From: Erwinia sp039023475
GTDB taxonomy: Bacteria > Pseudomonadota > Gammaproteobacteria > Enterobacterales > Enterobacteriaceae
Assembly: GCF_039023475.1 (NCBI RefSeq)
Contig: NZ_JBCHVB010000004.1
Coordinates: 382,015-446,014 of the forward strand
Length of the DNA: 64,000 bases
Reading direction: 5' to 3'
The notes under the pieces were generated by a model. That model did no database searches. It worked only from the letters and a program-made list of their open reading frames with translations, and had not been told where the DNA came from. Numbering within the stretch: the stretch's first letter is position 1; every line of letters starts with the position of its first letter. A program made the translations under genes and the position numbers. Shown here in pieces: positions 25,678 to 34,671 of this stretch.

Positions 25678-26412
25678 TCAGGCAGGATTACTGCCGTCCG
25701 TATCGCCGGTCAGCAGCTTATCTAACTGGTCGCCGCCAACATGGCGGAAGTCCTGACCCTTCACGAAATAGAAGATAATTTCGCAGATATTCTGGCAGCG
25801 ATCGCCAATGCGCTCAATGGCGCGCGCGCAGAAGAGCGCGGTCAGCACGCTGGGAATGGTTCGCGGATCTTCCATCATATGAGTCATCAGCTGGCGCACG
25901 ATGCCTTCATATTCCTGGTCGACTTTTTTATCTTCCCGGTAAATTTCAATGGCGGCGTTCAGGTCCATACGCGCAAACGCATCCAGCACGTCATGCAGCA
26001 TCTGAATGGTATGGTGACCCAGAGACTCCAGGCTTACCAGCAGCGGCTGATGATGCTGCCCAAATTTTTCCAGCGCGGTGCGGCTGATTTTCTCCGCCAC
26101 GTCGCCGATACGCTCCAGCTCCGAGATGGTCTTGATGATCGCCATCACCAGACGTAAATCGCTGGCGGCTGGCTGGCGCTTGGCGATGATGCGCACACAG
26201 GCTTCATCGATCGACACCTCCATCATATTGACCTTCTGGTCACCGTCGATCACCAGTTTTGCCAGTTCGCCATCCCGGTTATGCATGGCGGTAATGGCGT
26301 CGGTCAGCTGCTGTTCAACCATTCCCCCCATCGTCATCACCTGGGTACGGATATGCTCCAGCTCGGCGTTGAACTGCCCGGAGATATGTTTATTCAGATT
26401 CAGGTTATCCAT
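25678..26412 (-). CDS. phoU: Phosphate signalling regulator PhoU
   Basis: Cytosolic 244-residue protein of two three-helix bundles that links the Pst transporter to PhoR and prevents Pho activation when phosphate is plentiful. Metal-binding E/D motifs of each repeat are visible (ERIGDVAEKI at about 85-95, ERIGDRCQNI at about 190-200). It is the last gene of pstSCAB-phoU, 20 bases after pstB. Confidence 0.97.
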   Translation of the reverse strand: MDNLNLNKHISGQFNAELEHIRTQVMTMGGMVEQQLTDAITAMHNRDGELAKLVIDGDQKVNMMEVSIDEACVRIIAKRQPAASDLRLVMAIIKTISELERIGDVAEKISRTALEKFGQHHQPLLVSLESLGHHTIQMLHDVLDAFARMDLNAAIEIYREDKKVDQEYEGIVRQLMTHMMEDPRTIPSVLTALFCARAIERIGDRCQNICEIIFYFVKGQDFRHVGGDQLDKLLTGDTDGSNPA

Positions 26413-26432
26413 GATGTTCTCTCCCGGTCAGA

Positions 26433-27203
26433 TCAACCGTAGCGGCCAGTAATATAGTCTTCGGTCTGTTTCTGGTGCGGCTTGGTAAACAGCGTGTCAG
26501 TATCGCTGAATTCGATCAGCTCGCCCAGATACATAAAGGCCGTGTGATCGGAGCAGCGCGCGGCCTGCTGCATATTATGCGTAACGATCACGACGGTGTA
26601 ATCCTGTTTCAGCTCGGTGATCAGCTCTTCAATGCGGCCGGTTGAGATTGGATCCAGCGCCGAACAAGGTTCATCCAGCAGCAACACCTCCGGGCGAATC
26701 GCAATGCCGCGGGCAATACAGAGACGCTGCTGCTGTCCGCCAGAAAGGCTGTAGCCGCTCTGGTGAAGTTTATCTTTGGTTTCGTTCCACAGCGCCGCTT
26801 TCGTCAGCGCCCACTGTACCCGCTCGTCCATATCGGCCCGGGAGAGCTTTTCAAACAGGCGCACGCCGAAGGCGATGTTGTCATAAATCGACATCGGGAA
26901 CGGCGTGGGCTTCTGAAACACCATGCCAACACGGGCGCGCAGCAGGGCAATATCCTGGCTGTCGGTGAGAATATTTTCACCGTCGAGCAGAATTTCACCC
27001 TCGGCGCGCTGCTCCGGATAAAGAGAAAACATCTTATTAAACGTACGCAGCAGGGTGGACTTCCCGCAGCCCGACGGGCCGATGAACGCCGTCACCTGAT
27101 TCTTGTTAATATTCAGGTTAATGTTCTTCAGCGCATGGAACTTGCCATAGTAGAAGTTCAAATCACGAACCTGAATCATATTACTGGACGTGTTGTCAGC
27201 CAT
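26433..27203 (-). CDS. pstB: Phosphate ABC transporter ATP-binding protein
   Basis: ATPase of the high-affinity PstSCAB phosphate importer. The 256 residues carry Walker A GPSGCGKST (about 43-51), the signature LSGGQQQRLCIARGIA, Walker B VLLLDEPCSALD and the switch His in VIVTHNMQQ. It is 43 bases downstream of pstA. Confidence 0.97.
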   Translation of the reverse strand: MADNTSSNMIQVRDLNFYYGKFHALKNINLNINKNQVTAFIGPSGCGKSTLLRTFNKMFSLYPEQRAEGEILLDGENILTDSQDIALLRARVGMVFQKPTPFPMSIYDNIAFGVRLFEKLSRADMDERVQWALTKAALWNETKDKLHQSGYSLSGGQQQRLCIARGIAIRPEVLLLDEPCSALDPISTGRIEELITELKQDYTVVIVTHNMQQAARCSDHTAFMYLGELIEFSDTDTLFTKPHQKQTEDYITGRYG

Positions 27204-27246
27204 TCTCGTTCTCGCTTATTCGCGCCGCCGCAGCCGCGCTTCTCAA

Positions 27247-28134
27247 TTAATGTTTACTCTTGGCAAAAATCACGCGCGCCAGAATATTCAGCAGCAACAC
27301 GCAGACGGTAATCAGCAGCACGCCCGCCCAGGCCAGGCTTTGCCATTCGGCAAACGGGCTCATGGCGAATTTGAAGATGGTTACCGGCAGGTTTGCCAGC
27401 GGCTGCATCATGTCGGTACTCCAGAACTGATTGGAGAGCGAAGTAAACAGCAGCGGGGCGGTTTCACCCGCGATACGCGCAATCGCCAGCAGCACACCCG
27501 TCAGGATGCCCGATATCGACGCTTTTAAGGTGATTGCCGAAATCATTTTCCACTGCGGCGTACCCAGCGCATAGGCCGCTTCACGCAGGCTGTCCGGCAC
27601 CAGTTTCAGCATATTCTCCGTGGTCCGGATAACGATCGGGATCTGCAACAGCGCCAGCGCAACCACGCCAGCCAGTCCCGAGAAGTGCTTCATCTGGGCA
27701 ACAACAATTGTGTAAACAAACAGCCCGACCACAATGGAAGGGGCGGAGAGCAGAATGTCGTTAATAAAGCGAATCACTTCGGCCAGCCAGGATTTACGGC
27801 CATACTCGGCCAGATAAATACCCGCCATGATCCCCAGAGGTGTCCCCACGGCCGTTGACCAGAGGATCAGCAGCCCGCTCCCGGCAATGGCGTTGGCAAG
27901 GCCGCCACCCGCCGTGTTCGGCGGCGGCGTGTTCTCCGTAAACAGCGACAGCGTCATACCGTCAATGCCACGGGTCACGGTAGTAAACAGGATCCAGACC
28001 AGCCAGAAGAGGCCAAAGGCCATGGTCAGCAGGGAAAGCGTCAGCGCGATACGGTTTTTGGTACGGCGCCACGCCTGCATTTTCCGGCGGGAGGCGTCCA
28101 GCTCGGCACGGGATTGCAGCTCTATCGCGGTCAT
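27247..28134 (-). CDS. pstA: Phosphate ABC transporter permease PstA
   Basis: Inner-membrane channel subunit, 295 residues with six predicted segments and the permease-ATPase coupling loop around EAAYALGTPQWKMISAITLKAS. It overlaps pstC by 4 bases, indicating coupled translation. Confidence 0.97.
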   Translation of the reverse strand: MTAIELQSRAELDASRRKMQAWRRTKNRIALTLSLLTMAFGLFWLVWILFTTVTRGIDGMTLSLFTENTPPPNTAGGGLANAIAGSGLLILWSTAVGTPLGIMAGIYLAEYGRKSWLAEVIRFINDILLSAPSIVVGLFVYTIVVAQMKHFSGLAGVVALALLQIPIVIRTTENMLKLVPDSLREAAYALGTPQWKMISAITLKASISGILTGVLLAIARIAGETAPLLFTSLSNQFWSTDMMQPLANLPVTIFKFAMSPFAEWQSLAWAGVLLITVCVLLLNILARVIFAKSKH

Positions 28135-29093
28135 GTGCGGGCTCCTTCGCTTTTCGCCAGCTTCATCACCATCAGCTTTGAGCAGGCCAGTACGATAAAG
28201 GTAATCACAAACAGGATCAGTCCCAGCTCCATCAGGGCGGCGGTATGCACACCTGATTCAGCTTCGGCAAATTCGTTAGCCAGCGCGGACGTAATACTGT
28301 TACCCGGCATAAACAGCGAAGGGCTGTCGAGCTGGTACGTGTTGCCGATGATAAAGGTGACGGCCATGGTTTCCCCCAGCGCACGCCCCAGGCCCAGCAT
28401 CACCCCACCGATCACGCCGTTTTTGGTGAACGGCAGCACGATGCGCCAGATCACTTCCCAGGTGGTACAGCCGATGCCGTAAGCAGATTCTTTCATCATG
28501 ACCGGCGTCTGTTCGAAGACGTCACGCATGACGGAGGCGATATAAGGAATAATCATAATCGCCAGGATAATCCCGGCAGCCAGAATACCGATACCAAACG
28601 CCGGGCCAGAGAACAGCGCACCGACGATGGGAATATTCGACATCAGGTCTCCCAGCGGAGCCTGGAACCAGGTCGCAAACAGCGGCGCGAAAACAAACAG
28701 CCCCCACATGCCGTAAACAATGCTGGGGATAGCCGCCAGCAGTTCAATCGCCACCCCAAGCGGGCGACGCAGCCAGTTGGGTGCCAGTTCAGTCAGAAAC
28801 AGGGCGATACCAAAGCTGACGGGAACGGCGATAACCAGGGCGATAATGGAGGTGACGATGGTGCCGTAGATCGGTACCAGCGCACCAAATTGTTCGTTGG
28901 GCGCATCCCAGGTTTTGGTCCACAGAAAGGAGAAGCCAAACTTCTGAATGCTGGGCCATGAGGAGACGATGAGCGAGACGATAATGCCGCCGAGCAGCAA
29001 CAGCACAATCAGCGCAGCCAGTTTAACCAGCGCGCCGAAAATGAGATCACCTTGCTTACCGGGAGCCTTAAAAGTCGGCTTGGTTGCAGCCAT
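28131..29093 (-). CDS. pstC: Phosphate ABC transporter permease PstC
   Basis: Second channel subunit, 320 residues, with the EAA-type coupling loop KESAYGIGCTTWEVIWRIVLP. I start it at the ATG at 29093 (MAATKPTFKAPGKQGD), which agrees with E. coli PstC (319 residues); an upstream in-frame start at 29141 would run into the pstS-pstC spacer. Confidence 0.97.
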   Translation of the reverse strand: MAATKPTFKAPGKQGDLIFGALVKLAALIVLLLLGGIIVSLIVSSWPSIQKFGFSFLWTKTWDAPNEQFGALVPIYGTIVTSIIALVIAVPVSFGIALFLTELAPNWLRRPLGVAIELLAAIPSIVYGMWGLFVFAPLFATWFQAPLGDLMSNIPIVGALFSGPAFGIGILAAGIILAIMIIPYIASVMRDVFEQTPVMMKESAYGIGCTTWEVIWRIVLPFTKNGVIGGVMLGLGRALGETMAVTFIIGNTYQLDSPSLFMPGNSITSALANEFAEAESGVHTAALMELGLILFVITFIVLACSKLMVMKLAKSEGART

Positions 29094-29176
29094 AGAATTC
29101 TCGTTGTCGAAAGTGTTAAGGCGGCACGTCGGCCGCCTCATGGCACGGAGCGAATCACTTCACTCCCGTGAACTGC

Positions 29177-30217
29177 TTAGTACAGCGCTTTACCGGAACT
29201 GTCTTTCACATTGGTTTTCCAGGCTGCGCGAATCTGCTCAACCACGGAGTCTGGCAGTGAAGCGTAATCCAGGCTGTTGGTGGTTTCGCCACCGTTTTTG
29301 TAAGCCCAGTCAAAGAATTCCAGCACGGCAGCGCCTTTTTCCGGGTTAGCCTGATCTTTATGCAGCAGGATGAAGGTGGTGGAGGCGATTGGCCACGCGT
29401 TATCACCTTTCTGATAAGTCAGATCCTGAGCAAAGGATTCGCTCCAGTTGGCGCCTTTAGCGGCATCGCTAAAGCTCTGCTCGCTTGGCTCAACCGCTTT
29501 GCCATCGGCATCAATCAGTTTGGTGTAGGCCAGGTTATTCTGCTTGGCGTAGGCATATTCCACATAGCCGATTGACCCGGGCAGACGCTGAACAAACGCG
29601 GCGACGCCGTCATTGCCCTTGCCGCCCAGACCGGTTGGCCAGTTAACGGTATTGCCTTTACCGACCTTGCTGCTCCAGTCGCTGCTGACCTTAGAGAGGT
29701 AGCTGGTGAAGACGAAAGAGGTGCCGGAACCGTCAGCGCGGCGTACCACGTTGATGTTGCTGTCAGGCAGTTTCACGTCCGGGTTCAGCTTAACGATGGC
29801 CGGGTCGTTCCATTTTTTGATATTGCCCAGGTAGATATCGCCCACGGTTTTGCCGTCCAGCGTCAGCTGACCTGATTTAACGCCAGGGATATTGACTGCC
29901 AGCACCACGCCACCGATCACGGTAGGGAACTGGAACAGGCCATTTTTATCCAGGTCTTCCTGTTTCATCGGCGCATCGGATGCACCAAAGTCGACGGTTT
30001 TAGCAATGATTTGCTTCACGCCGCCGGAAGAGCCGATCCCCTGATAGTTAACCTGAGCGCCTGTTGCTTTGTTGTATTCTGCTGCCCATTTGTTATAGAC
30101 CGGTGCCGGGAATGTTCCACCAGCGCCCGTCAGATTGGTCGCGGCGAAGGCAGAAACGGCGCTCAATGAAAGAGTAACTGCTACACATTGAGCCAGAGTT
30201 TTTTGCATCAGAGTCAT
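29177..30217 (-). CDS. pstS: Periplasmic phosphate-binding protein PstS
   Basis: Captures phosphate in the periplasm for PstCAB. It has 346 residues with a Sec signal peptide ending near SAVSAFA|ATNLTGAGG (about residue 25). Phosphate-site segments are GAGGTFPAPVY, GASDAPM and RADGSGTSFVF. GGAGGG precedes the ATG at 30217. First gene of the operon, with two Pho boxes upstream. Confidence 0.97.
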   Translation of the reverse strand: MTLMQKTLAQCVAVTLSLSAVSAFAATNLTGAGGTFPAPVYNKWAAEYNKATGAQVNYQGIGSSGGVKQIIAKTVDFGASDAPMKQEDLDKNGLFQFPTVIGGVVLAVNIPGVKSGQLTLDGKTVGDIYLGNIKKWNDPAIVKLNPDVKLPDSNINVVRRADGSGTSFVFTSYLSKVSSDWSSKVGKGNTVNWPTGLGGKGNDGVAAFVQRLPGSIGYVEYAYAKQNNLAYTKLIDADGKAVEPSEQSFSDAAKGANWSESFAQDLTYQKGDNAWPIASTTFILLHKDQANPEKGAAVLEFFDWAYKNGGETTNSLDYASLPDSVVEQIRAAWKTNVKDSSGKALY

Positions 30218-30292
30218 GTTCCCTCCAGGGGAGTTGAGGTCAGGCTTAGCGCCTTTTTAGTCTGAGTTATGATTGCTGCTGGAGGCAAAATA

Positions 30293-30342
30293 GGACAGTT
30301 TCGTGACAGTAAAATGTCTTCTATATTACAGTTTTATTACAG
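30293..30342 (-). promoter_or_regulatory. Two PhoB boxes upstream of pstS
   Basis: On the minus strand CTGTAATAAAACTGTAAT (30342 to 30325) and, after 15 bases, CTGTCACGAAACTGTCC (30309 to 30293). Both show the CTGT-N7-CTGT pattern of PhoB sites and have the same layout as the E. coli pstS promoter, where the box replaces the -35. Confidence 0.88.
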
Positions 30343-30620
30343 TGGTCAACAAATAACCAGCACTGATGCGCGGGGCCGTCATGGGCTAAAAGAGGAAGGC
30401 GGTTTGTATTCGGGTCGCCCAGCGATATACCGGATATATTATTGCCGGCATCTTTTGGGGAAAAACTTCTGCTTCAGCCTGCTCAGGCGCAGGTCACACC
30501 GCAGCGTCAGGCTTCTGAACGGATGCCAAAGATCTTATTGCGCTTTAATAAAAGCGGCGGGGAAGCATGCTGATATACAGAGGAGTTCAGTCGCTGATTA
30601 ACTGCCCAGCTCAGAAAGCA
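30343..30620. other. Spacer between pstS promoter and glmS end
   Basis: About 280 bases with no supported gene. A 110-codon frame from 30269 lacks a ribosome-binding site and overlaps the Pho boxes. In E. coli this is the side where Tn7 inserts downstream of glmS; nothing resembling Tn7 is present. Confidence 0.55.
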
Positions 30621-30622
30621 GA

Positions 30623-30648
30623 AACGCCCCCGAAGGGGCGCTTTTTTA
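30623..30648. terminator. Terminator at the glmS 3' end, next to the attTn7 target
   Basis: GCCCC CGAA GGGGC hairpin with T-rich flanks on both sides (six T on the plus strand, GTTTCTGCTTT on the minus strand), so probably bidirectional. It directly follows the glmS stop. The conserved glmS C-terminal codons (LAKSVTVE) form the Tn7 recognition sequence, and the insertion point expected about 25 bases downstream is empty. Confidence 0.75.
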
Positions 30649-32475
30649 TTCCACGGTTACTGACTTCGCCAGGTTACGCGGCTGATCGACGTCTGTGCCT
30701 TTGATCAGCGCAACGTGATAGGAGAGCAGCTGGAGCGGCACGGTATAGAAGATTGGCGCAATCACCTCTTCCACATGCGGCAGTGAAATGATCTTCATGC
30801 CTTCGCTGTCGCTAAAGCCGGCATCCTGATCGGCAAACACATAGAGCAGGCCTCCCCGCGCGCGCACTTCCTCAATATTCGACTTCAGCTTTTCCAGCAG
30901 ATCGTTATTCGGCGCGACCACGATAACCGGCATATCGGCATCGATCAGCGCCAGCGGTCCGTGCTTCAGTTCACCGGCAGCATAAGCTTCAGCATGAATA
31001 TAGGAGATCTCTTTCAGCTTCAGCGCGCCTTCCATCGCAATCGGATACTGATTGCCACGGCCAAGGAACAGCGCATGATGCTTGTCGGAAAACTCCTCGG
31101 CCAGCGCCTCAATCAGCGTGTCCTGCGAGAGCATCTGTTCAATGCGGCTTGGCAGCGCCTGCAATCCATGCACGATGTCATGCTCAATTTGCGCGTCCAC
31201 GCCCTTCAGGCGGCCAATTTTCGCCACCAGCATCAGCAGAACGGTCAGCTGGGTGGTAAAGGCTTTCGTTGAGGCGACGCCAATCTCCGTGCCTGCTTTG
31301 GTCATCAGGGCCAGATCGGATTCACGCACCAGCGAAGAGCCCGCCACGTTACAAATAGCCAGCGAACCGAGGTAGCCCAGCTCTTTAGAAAGGCGAAGCG
31401 CAGCCAGCGTGTCCGCCGTCTCACCGGACTGGGAGAGGGTGATCAGCAGGCTGTTTTTCCGCACCGCGGATTTACGGTAACGGAACTCCGAAGCAATCTC
31501 CACGTCGCACGGCACGTTAGCGAGTGCTTCAAACCAGTAGCGCGAAACCATCCCTGAGTTGTAAGAAGTCCCGCAGGCAACAATCTGAATATGCTCAACC
31601 TGGCTCAGCAGATCGTTCGCCGTTGGCCCCAGCTCGGTCAGATCGACCTCGCCGTGACTGAAACGTCCGCTCAGGGTGTTTTTGATCGCCATCGGCTGCT
31701 CATAGATCTCTTTCTGCATATAGTGACGATAGAGGCCTTTATCACCCGCATCGTACTGTACGTTAGATTCGATCTCGCTGCGCTGCACGGTTTCACCGCT
31801 GCGATCGACAATGGTCACATCGCGGCGGGTAATTTCGGCAATATCGCCCTCTTCAAGGTAGATAAAGCGGCGGGTAACCGGCAGCAGCGCCAGCTGATCG
31901 GAAGCGATGAAGTTTTCACCCACGCCGCGACCAATCACCAGCGGACTACCGGAACGCGCAGCCACCAGCAGCGAGGGGTCGCGGCTGTCCATAATAACCA
32001 TGCCATAGGCGCCGCGCAGCTGCGGGATAACCCTCAGCACCACTTCACGCAGCGTACCGCCCTGCTTCTGCTCCCAGTGAACCAGGTGAGCGACCACTTC
32101 GGTATCGGTTTCTGAGGCAAAGCGATAGCCACGGGCCTGCAGCTGCTCGCGCAGCGGCTCATGGTTTTCAATGATGCCGTTATGGACGACGATAACATGC
32201 TCAGAGATATGAGGATGCGCATTGGCTTCAGACGGCTCGCCGTGCGTTGCCCAGCGCGTATGGGCGATACCGGTGCCGCCCTCCAGTGAGGTGGTTTCCG
32301 CCGCTTCCGCCAGCTTCTGAACTTTGCCCAGCCGGCGAAGGCGGGTCACTTCTCCTTTTGCCGTCACCACAGCCAGTCCGGCTGAGTCATACCCCCGGTA
32401 CTCAAGGCGGCGTAATCCTTCCAGCAGGATCTCGGCGATATCACGTTGCGCTACTGCACCTACAATTCCACACAT
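30646..32475 (-). CDS. glmS: Glutamine-fructose-6-phosphate aminotransferase
   Basis: Makes glucosamine-6-phosphate from fructose-6-phosphate and glutamine, the first step of cell-wall amino sugar synthesis. 609 residues: N-terminal class II glutaminase with catalytic Cys2 (MCGIVGAVA), then two SIS domains (TLSQSGETADTLAALR, SYIHAEAYAAGELKHGPLALI) and the C-terminal PRNLAKSVTVE. Downstream of glmU with a 159-base gap. In E. coli the processed glmS mRNA is controlled by the small RNA GlmZ in such a leader. Confidence 0.98.
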   Translation of the reverse strand: MCGIVGAVAQRDIAEILLEGLRRLEYRGYDSAGLAVVTAKGEVTRLRRLGKVQKLAEAAETTSLEGGTGIAHTRWATHGEPSEANAHPHISEHVIVVHNGIIENHEPLREQLQARGYRFASETDTEVVAHLVHWEQKQGGTLREVVLRVIPQLRGAYGMVIMDSRDPSLLVAARSGSPLVIGRGVGENFIASDQLALLPVTRRFIYLEEGDIAEITRRDVTIVDRSGETVQRSEIESNVQYDAGDKGLYRHYMQKEIYEQPMAIKNTLSGRFSHGEVDLTELGPTANDLLSQVEHIQIVACGTSYNSGMVSRYWFEALANVPCDVEIASEFRYRKSAVRKNSLLITLSQSGETADTLAALRLSKELGYLGSLAICNVAGSSLVRESDLALMTKAGTEIGVASTKAFTTQLTVLLMLVAKIGRLKGVDAQIEHDIVHGLQALPSRIEQMLSQDTLIEALAEEFSDKHHALFLGRGNQYPIAMEGALKLKEISYIHAEAYAAGELKHGPLALIDADMPVIVVAPNNDLLEKLKSNIEEVRARGGLLYVFADQDAGFSDSEGMKIISLPHVEEVIAPIFYTVPLQLLSYHVALIKGTDVDQPRNLAKSVTVE

Positions 32476-32634
32476 AGTGTTTTTCCTGACGTCATGGCGC
32501 GATGGCCATTAGCTTTGCCTACCGATCTGATTAATCCGGTCTATTCCGGTACCCCGAGCCTTGTAGAGAGTGGGGTTTATTTTTGTATGACTGCCTGACT
32601 GAGGGCGGAATTGCTCCCACCCTGAAAAAATAAG

Positions 32635-34005
32635 TTATGACTTCTTCACCGGCCGCTGCCAGCCGGTTTTCAGGTTCTGATCTTTGCGGTTATAGACCAG
32701 GCCTTCGGCAGTGACATCCTGCATCACCGTCGTGCCAGCGGCGATGGTAACGCCCGCCGCAATGGAAACAGGCGCAACCAGCTGCGTATCCGAGCCAACA
32801 AAGACGTTATCACCAATGGTGGTTCTGGATTTGTTCACGCCGTCATAGTTGCAGGTAATAGTGCCGGCACCGATATTAACGCCAGCACCGATCTCGGCGT
32901 CACCGAGGTAGCTCAGGTGGCCCGCCTTGGAGCCTTTGCCCAGCGTGGCCTTCTTCATCTCGACGAAGTTCCCCACGTGCGCGCCTTCCGCCAGCTTACT
33001 CCCAGGACGCAGTCGGGCAAAGGGCCCTACCGTGCTGGCAGCAGCCAGCTCCGCGTCTTCCAGCACGCTGTAGGCGCTGATTTCGCAATCGTCGCCAATG
33101 ATGCAGTTTTTCAGATGGCAGCCGCTGCCGATTTTAACGCGGTTACCCAGCGTCACCCGCCCTTCGATAATGACGTTTGTATCGATCACCACGTCCCGTC
33201 CATGCTTCAGCTCGCCCCGTAAATCAAAACGGGCGGGGTCATTGAGCATGACGCCGGCCAGCAGCAGCCTTTCCGCCTGCTCCGCCTGGTAGATACGCTC
33301 AAGCGTTGCCAGCTGAAGCCGGTTGTTAACGCCGTCGGTCTCCGTAGCACGGTCCGGGTGCACCGCCTCGGTGACGCGTCCTTCCTGATGCGCCAGGGCG
33401 ATGATATCGGTAATGTAGTACTCACCCTGGGCATTGTTATTGGTCAGCTTGCTGAGCCAGCGCTTCATATCGGCCCCGTTAGCCATCAGGATGCCGGTAT
33501 TGACCTCATTAATGGCCAGCTGCGCCGGTGAAGCATCTTTCTGTTCAACAATGCCGACAACCGAGCCGTTGCTGCGAAGAATACGTCCGTAGCCAGTTGG
33601 GTTCTCCAGCATCACGGTCAGCAGGGCGATCCCGCCTTCAGGTTTAGCGCGCTGTAGCCGCTGCAAGGTCGGTACTGAAATCAGCGGGACGTCGCCGTAC
33701 AGCATCAGGATGTCTTCATCATCGGCAAAGTGCGGGGCAGCCTGCTGCATCGCGTGCCCCGTACCCAGCTGCTCCGCCTGCAAAACCCAGTTCAGGGCAG
33801 GATCGGTCAGCGTGGACTGTAAAAGGTCACCACCGTGCCCGTAGACCAGATGTACCTTTCTGGCACCGAGGCCGTTTGCGGCATCAATAACGTGTTGCAC
33901 CATCGGTTTTCCGGCAAGCAAATGCAGCACCTTTGGCAGATCGGAGTACATGCGGGTTCCCTTGCCAGCAGCAAGGATCACCACACTCATCGGGCTGTTA
34001 GACAT
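32635..34005 (-). CDS. glmU: Bifunctional GlmU, N-acetylglucosamine-1-phosphate uridyltransferase
   Basis: Acetylates glucosamine-1-phosphate and then forms UDP-GlcNAc. 456 residues from the ATG at 34005 (MSNSPMSVVILAAGKGTRMYSDLPK), the E. coli length, with AGGA upstream; an ATG at 34020 is less suitable. The N-terminal Rossmann uridyltransferase (1-228) is followed by a left-handed beta-helix of hexapeptide repeats (about 250-440) holding the acetyltransferase site (GAHVGNFVEMKKA, NYDGVNK). Confidence 0.97.
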   Translation of the reverse strand: MSNSPMSVVILAAGKGTRMYSDLPKVLHLLAGKPMVQHVIDAANGLGARKVHLVYGHGGDLLQSTLTDPALNWVLQAEQLGTGHAMQQAAPHFADDEDILMLYGDVPLISVPTLQRLQRAKPEGGIALLTVMLENPTGYGRILRSNGSVVGIVEQKDASPAQLAINEVNTGILMANGADMKRWLSKLTNNNAQGEYYITDIIALAHQEGRVTEAVHPDRATETDGVNNRLQLATLERIYQAEQAERLLLAGVMLNDPARFDLRGELKHGRDVVIDTNVIIEGRVTLGNRVKIGSGCHLKNCIIGDDCEISAYSVLEDAELAAASTVGPFARLRPGSKLAEGAHVGNFVEMKKATLGKGSKAGHLSYLGDAEIGAGVNIGAGTITCNYDGVNKSRTTIGDNVFVGSDTQLVAPVSIAAGVTIAAGTTVMQDVTAEGLVYNRKDQNLKTGWQRPVKKS

Positions 34006-34111
34006 AGTCATCCTGAACATTCTGTAATTAGACGGAAGTAAAACGGTTTGGCGCCGAAATTACTACATTTTTCTCGGTCCAAAATTAGGCGCGCGGCCGC
34101 CGGAGCGCAAG

Positions 34112-34147
34112 CAAAAAAAAATGCCAGTCAGTTTCCTGACTGGCATT
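34112..34147 (-). terminator. Terminator of the atp operon
   Basis: AATGCCAGTCAG and CTGACTGGCATT form a 12-base stem with a 4-base loop, followed on the minus strand by nine T. It lies 17 bases past atpC. Confidence 0.9.
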
Positions 34148-34163
34148 CTTGCTTAAACCTGGG

Positions 34164-34583
34164 CTACATCGCTTTTTTGGTCAACTCGATCACGCGCAGT
34201 TTGGCGATCGCTTTAGCCAGTTCAGCCGACGCGGTAGCAAAATCCACATCGCCGTGAGAGCTGTTCATATGCTCTTCGGCTTTGCGCTTCGCTTCAATCG
34301 CGCGGGCTTCGTCGAGGTCGGTGCCGCGAATCGCCGTATCAGCCAGCACGGTAACCGCGCCGGGCTGAACTTCCAGCAGGCCGCCGGAGAGATAGATATA
34401 CTCTTCGTCACCCTGCTGCTTAACGATACGCACCATACCCGGTTTAATGGCGGTCAGCAGCGGTGCGTGTCCGGGGAAAATCCCCAGCTCGCCTTCGCTA
34501 CCTGACACCTGAATTTTCTGTACCAGGCCTTCGAACATCTTCTGTTCAGCGCTGACGACGTCCAGGTGATAAGTCATAGCCAT
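34164..34583 (-). CDS. atpC: F1F0 ATP synthase epsilon subunit
   Basis: Central-stalk subunit and intrinsic inhibitor, 139 residues. It has an N-terminal beta-sandwich (YHLDVVSAEQKMFEGLV, GELGIFPGHAPLLT) and a C-terminal two-helix arm (ARAIEAKRKAEEHM). Last gene of the operon. Confidence 0.97.
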   Translation of the reverse strand: MAMTYHLDVVSAEQKMFEGLVQKIQVSGSEGELGIFPGHAPLLTAIKPGMVRIVKQQGDEEYIYLSGGLLEVQPGAVTVLADTAIRGTDLDEARAIEAKRKAEEHMNSSHGDVDFATASAELAKAIAKLRVIELTKKAM

Positions 34584-34671
34584 AATTAACCTCCAGAGAA
34601 ACTTCCCGTAATACTTCAGGCTGCACTGGCATTTATCCTGCCGCTACAGCCCGAAATAATCCGGGATATGA

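Noticed and set aside
30269..30601. 110-codon plus-strand frame between pstS and glmS
   Set aside because: It overlaps both Pho boxes, and its composition is not protein-like.
30600..30680. Tn7 insertion at the glmS attachment site
   Set aside because: The target sequence is present but empty; no Tn7 ends or tns genes.
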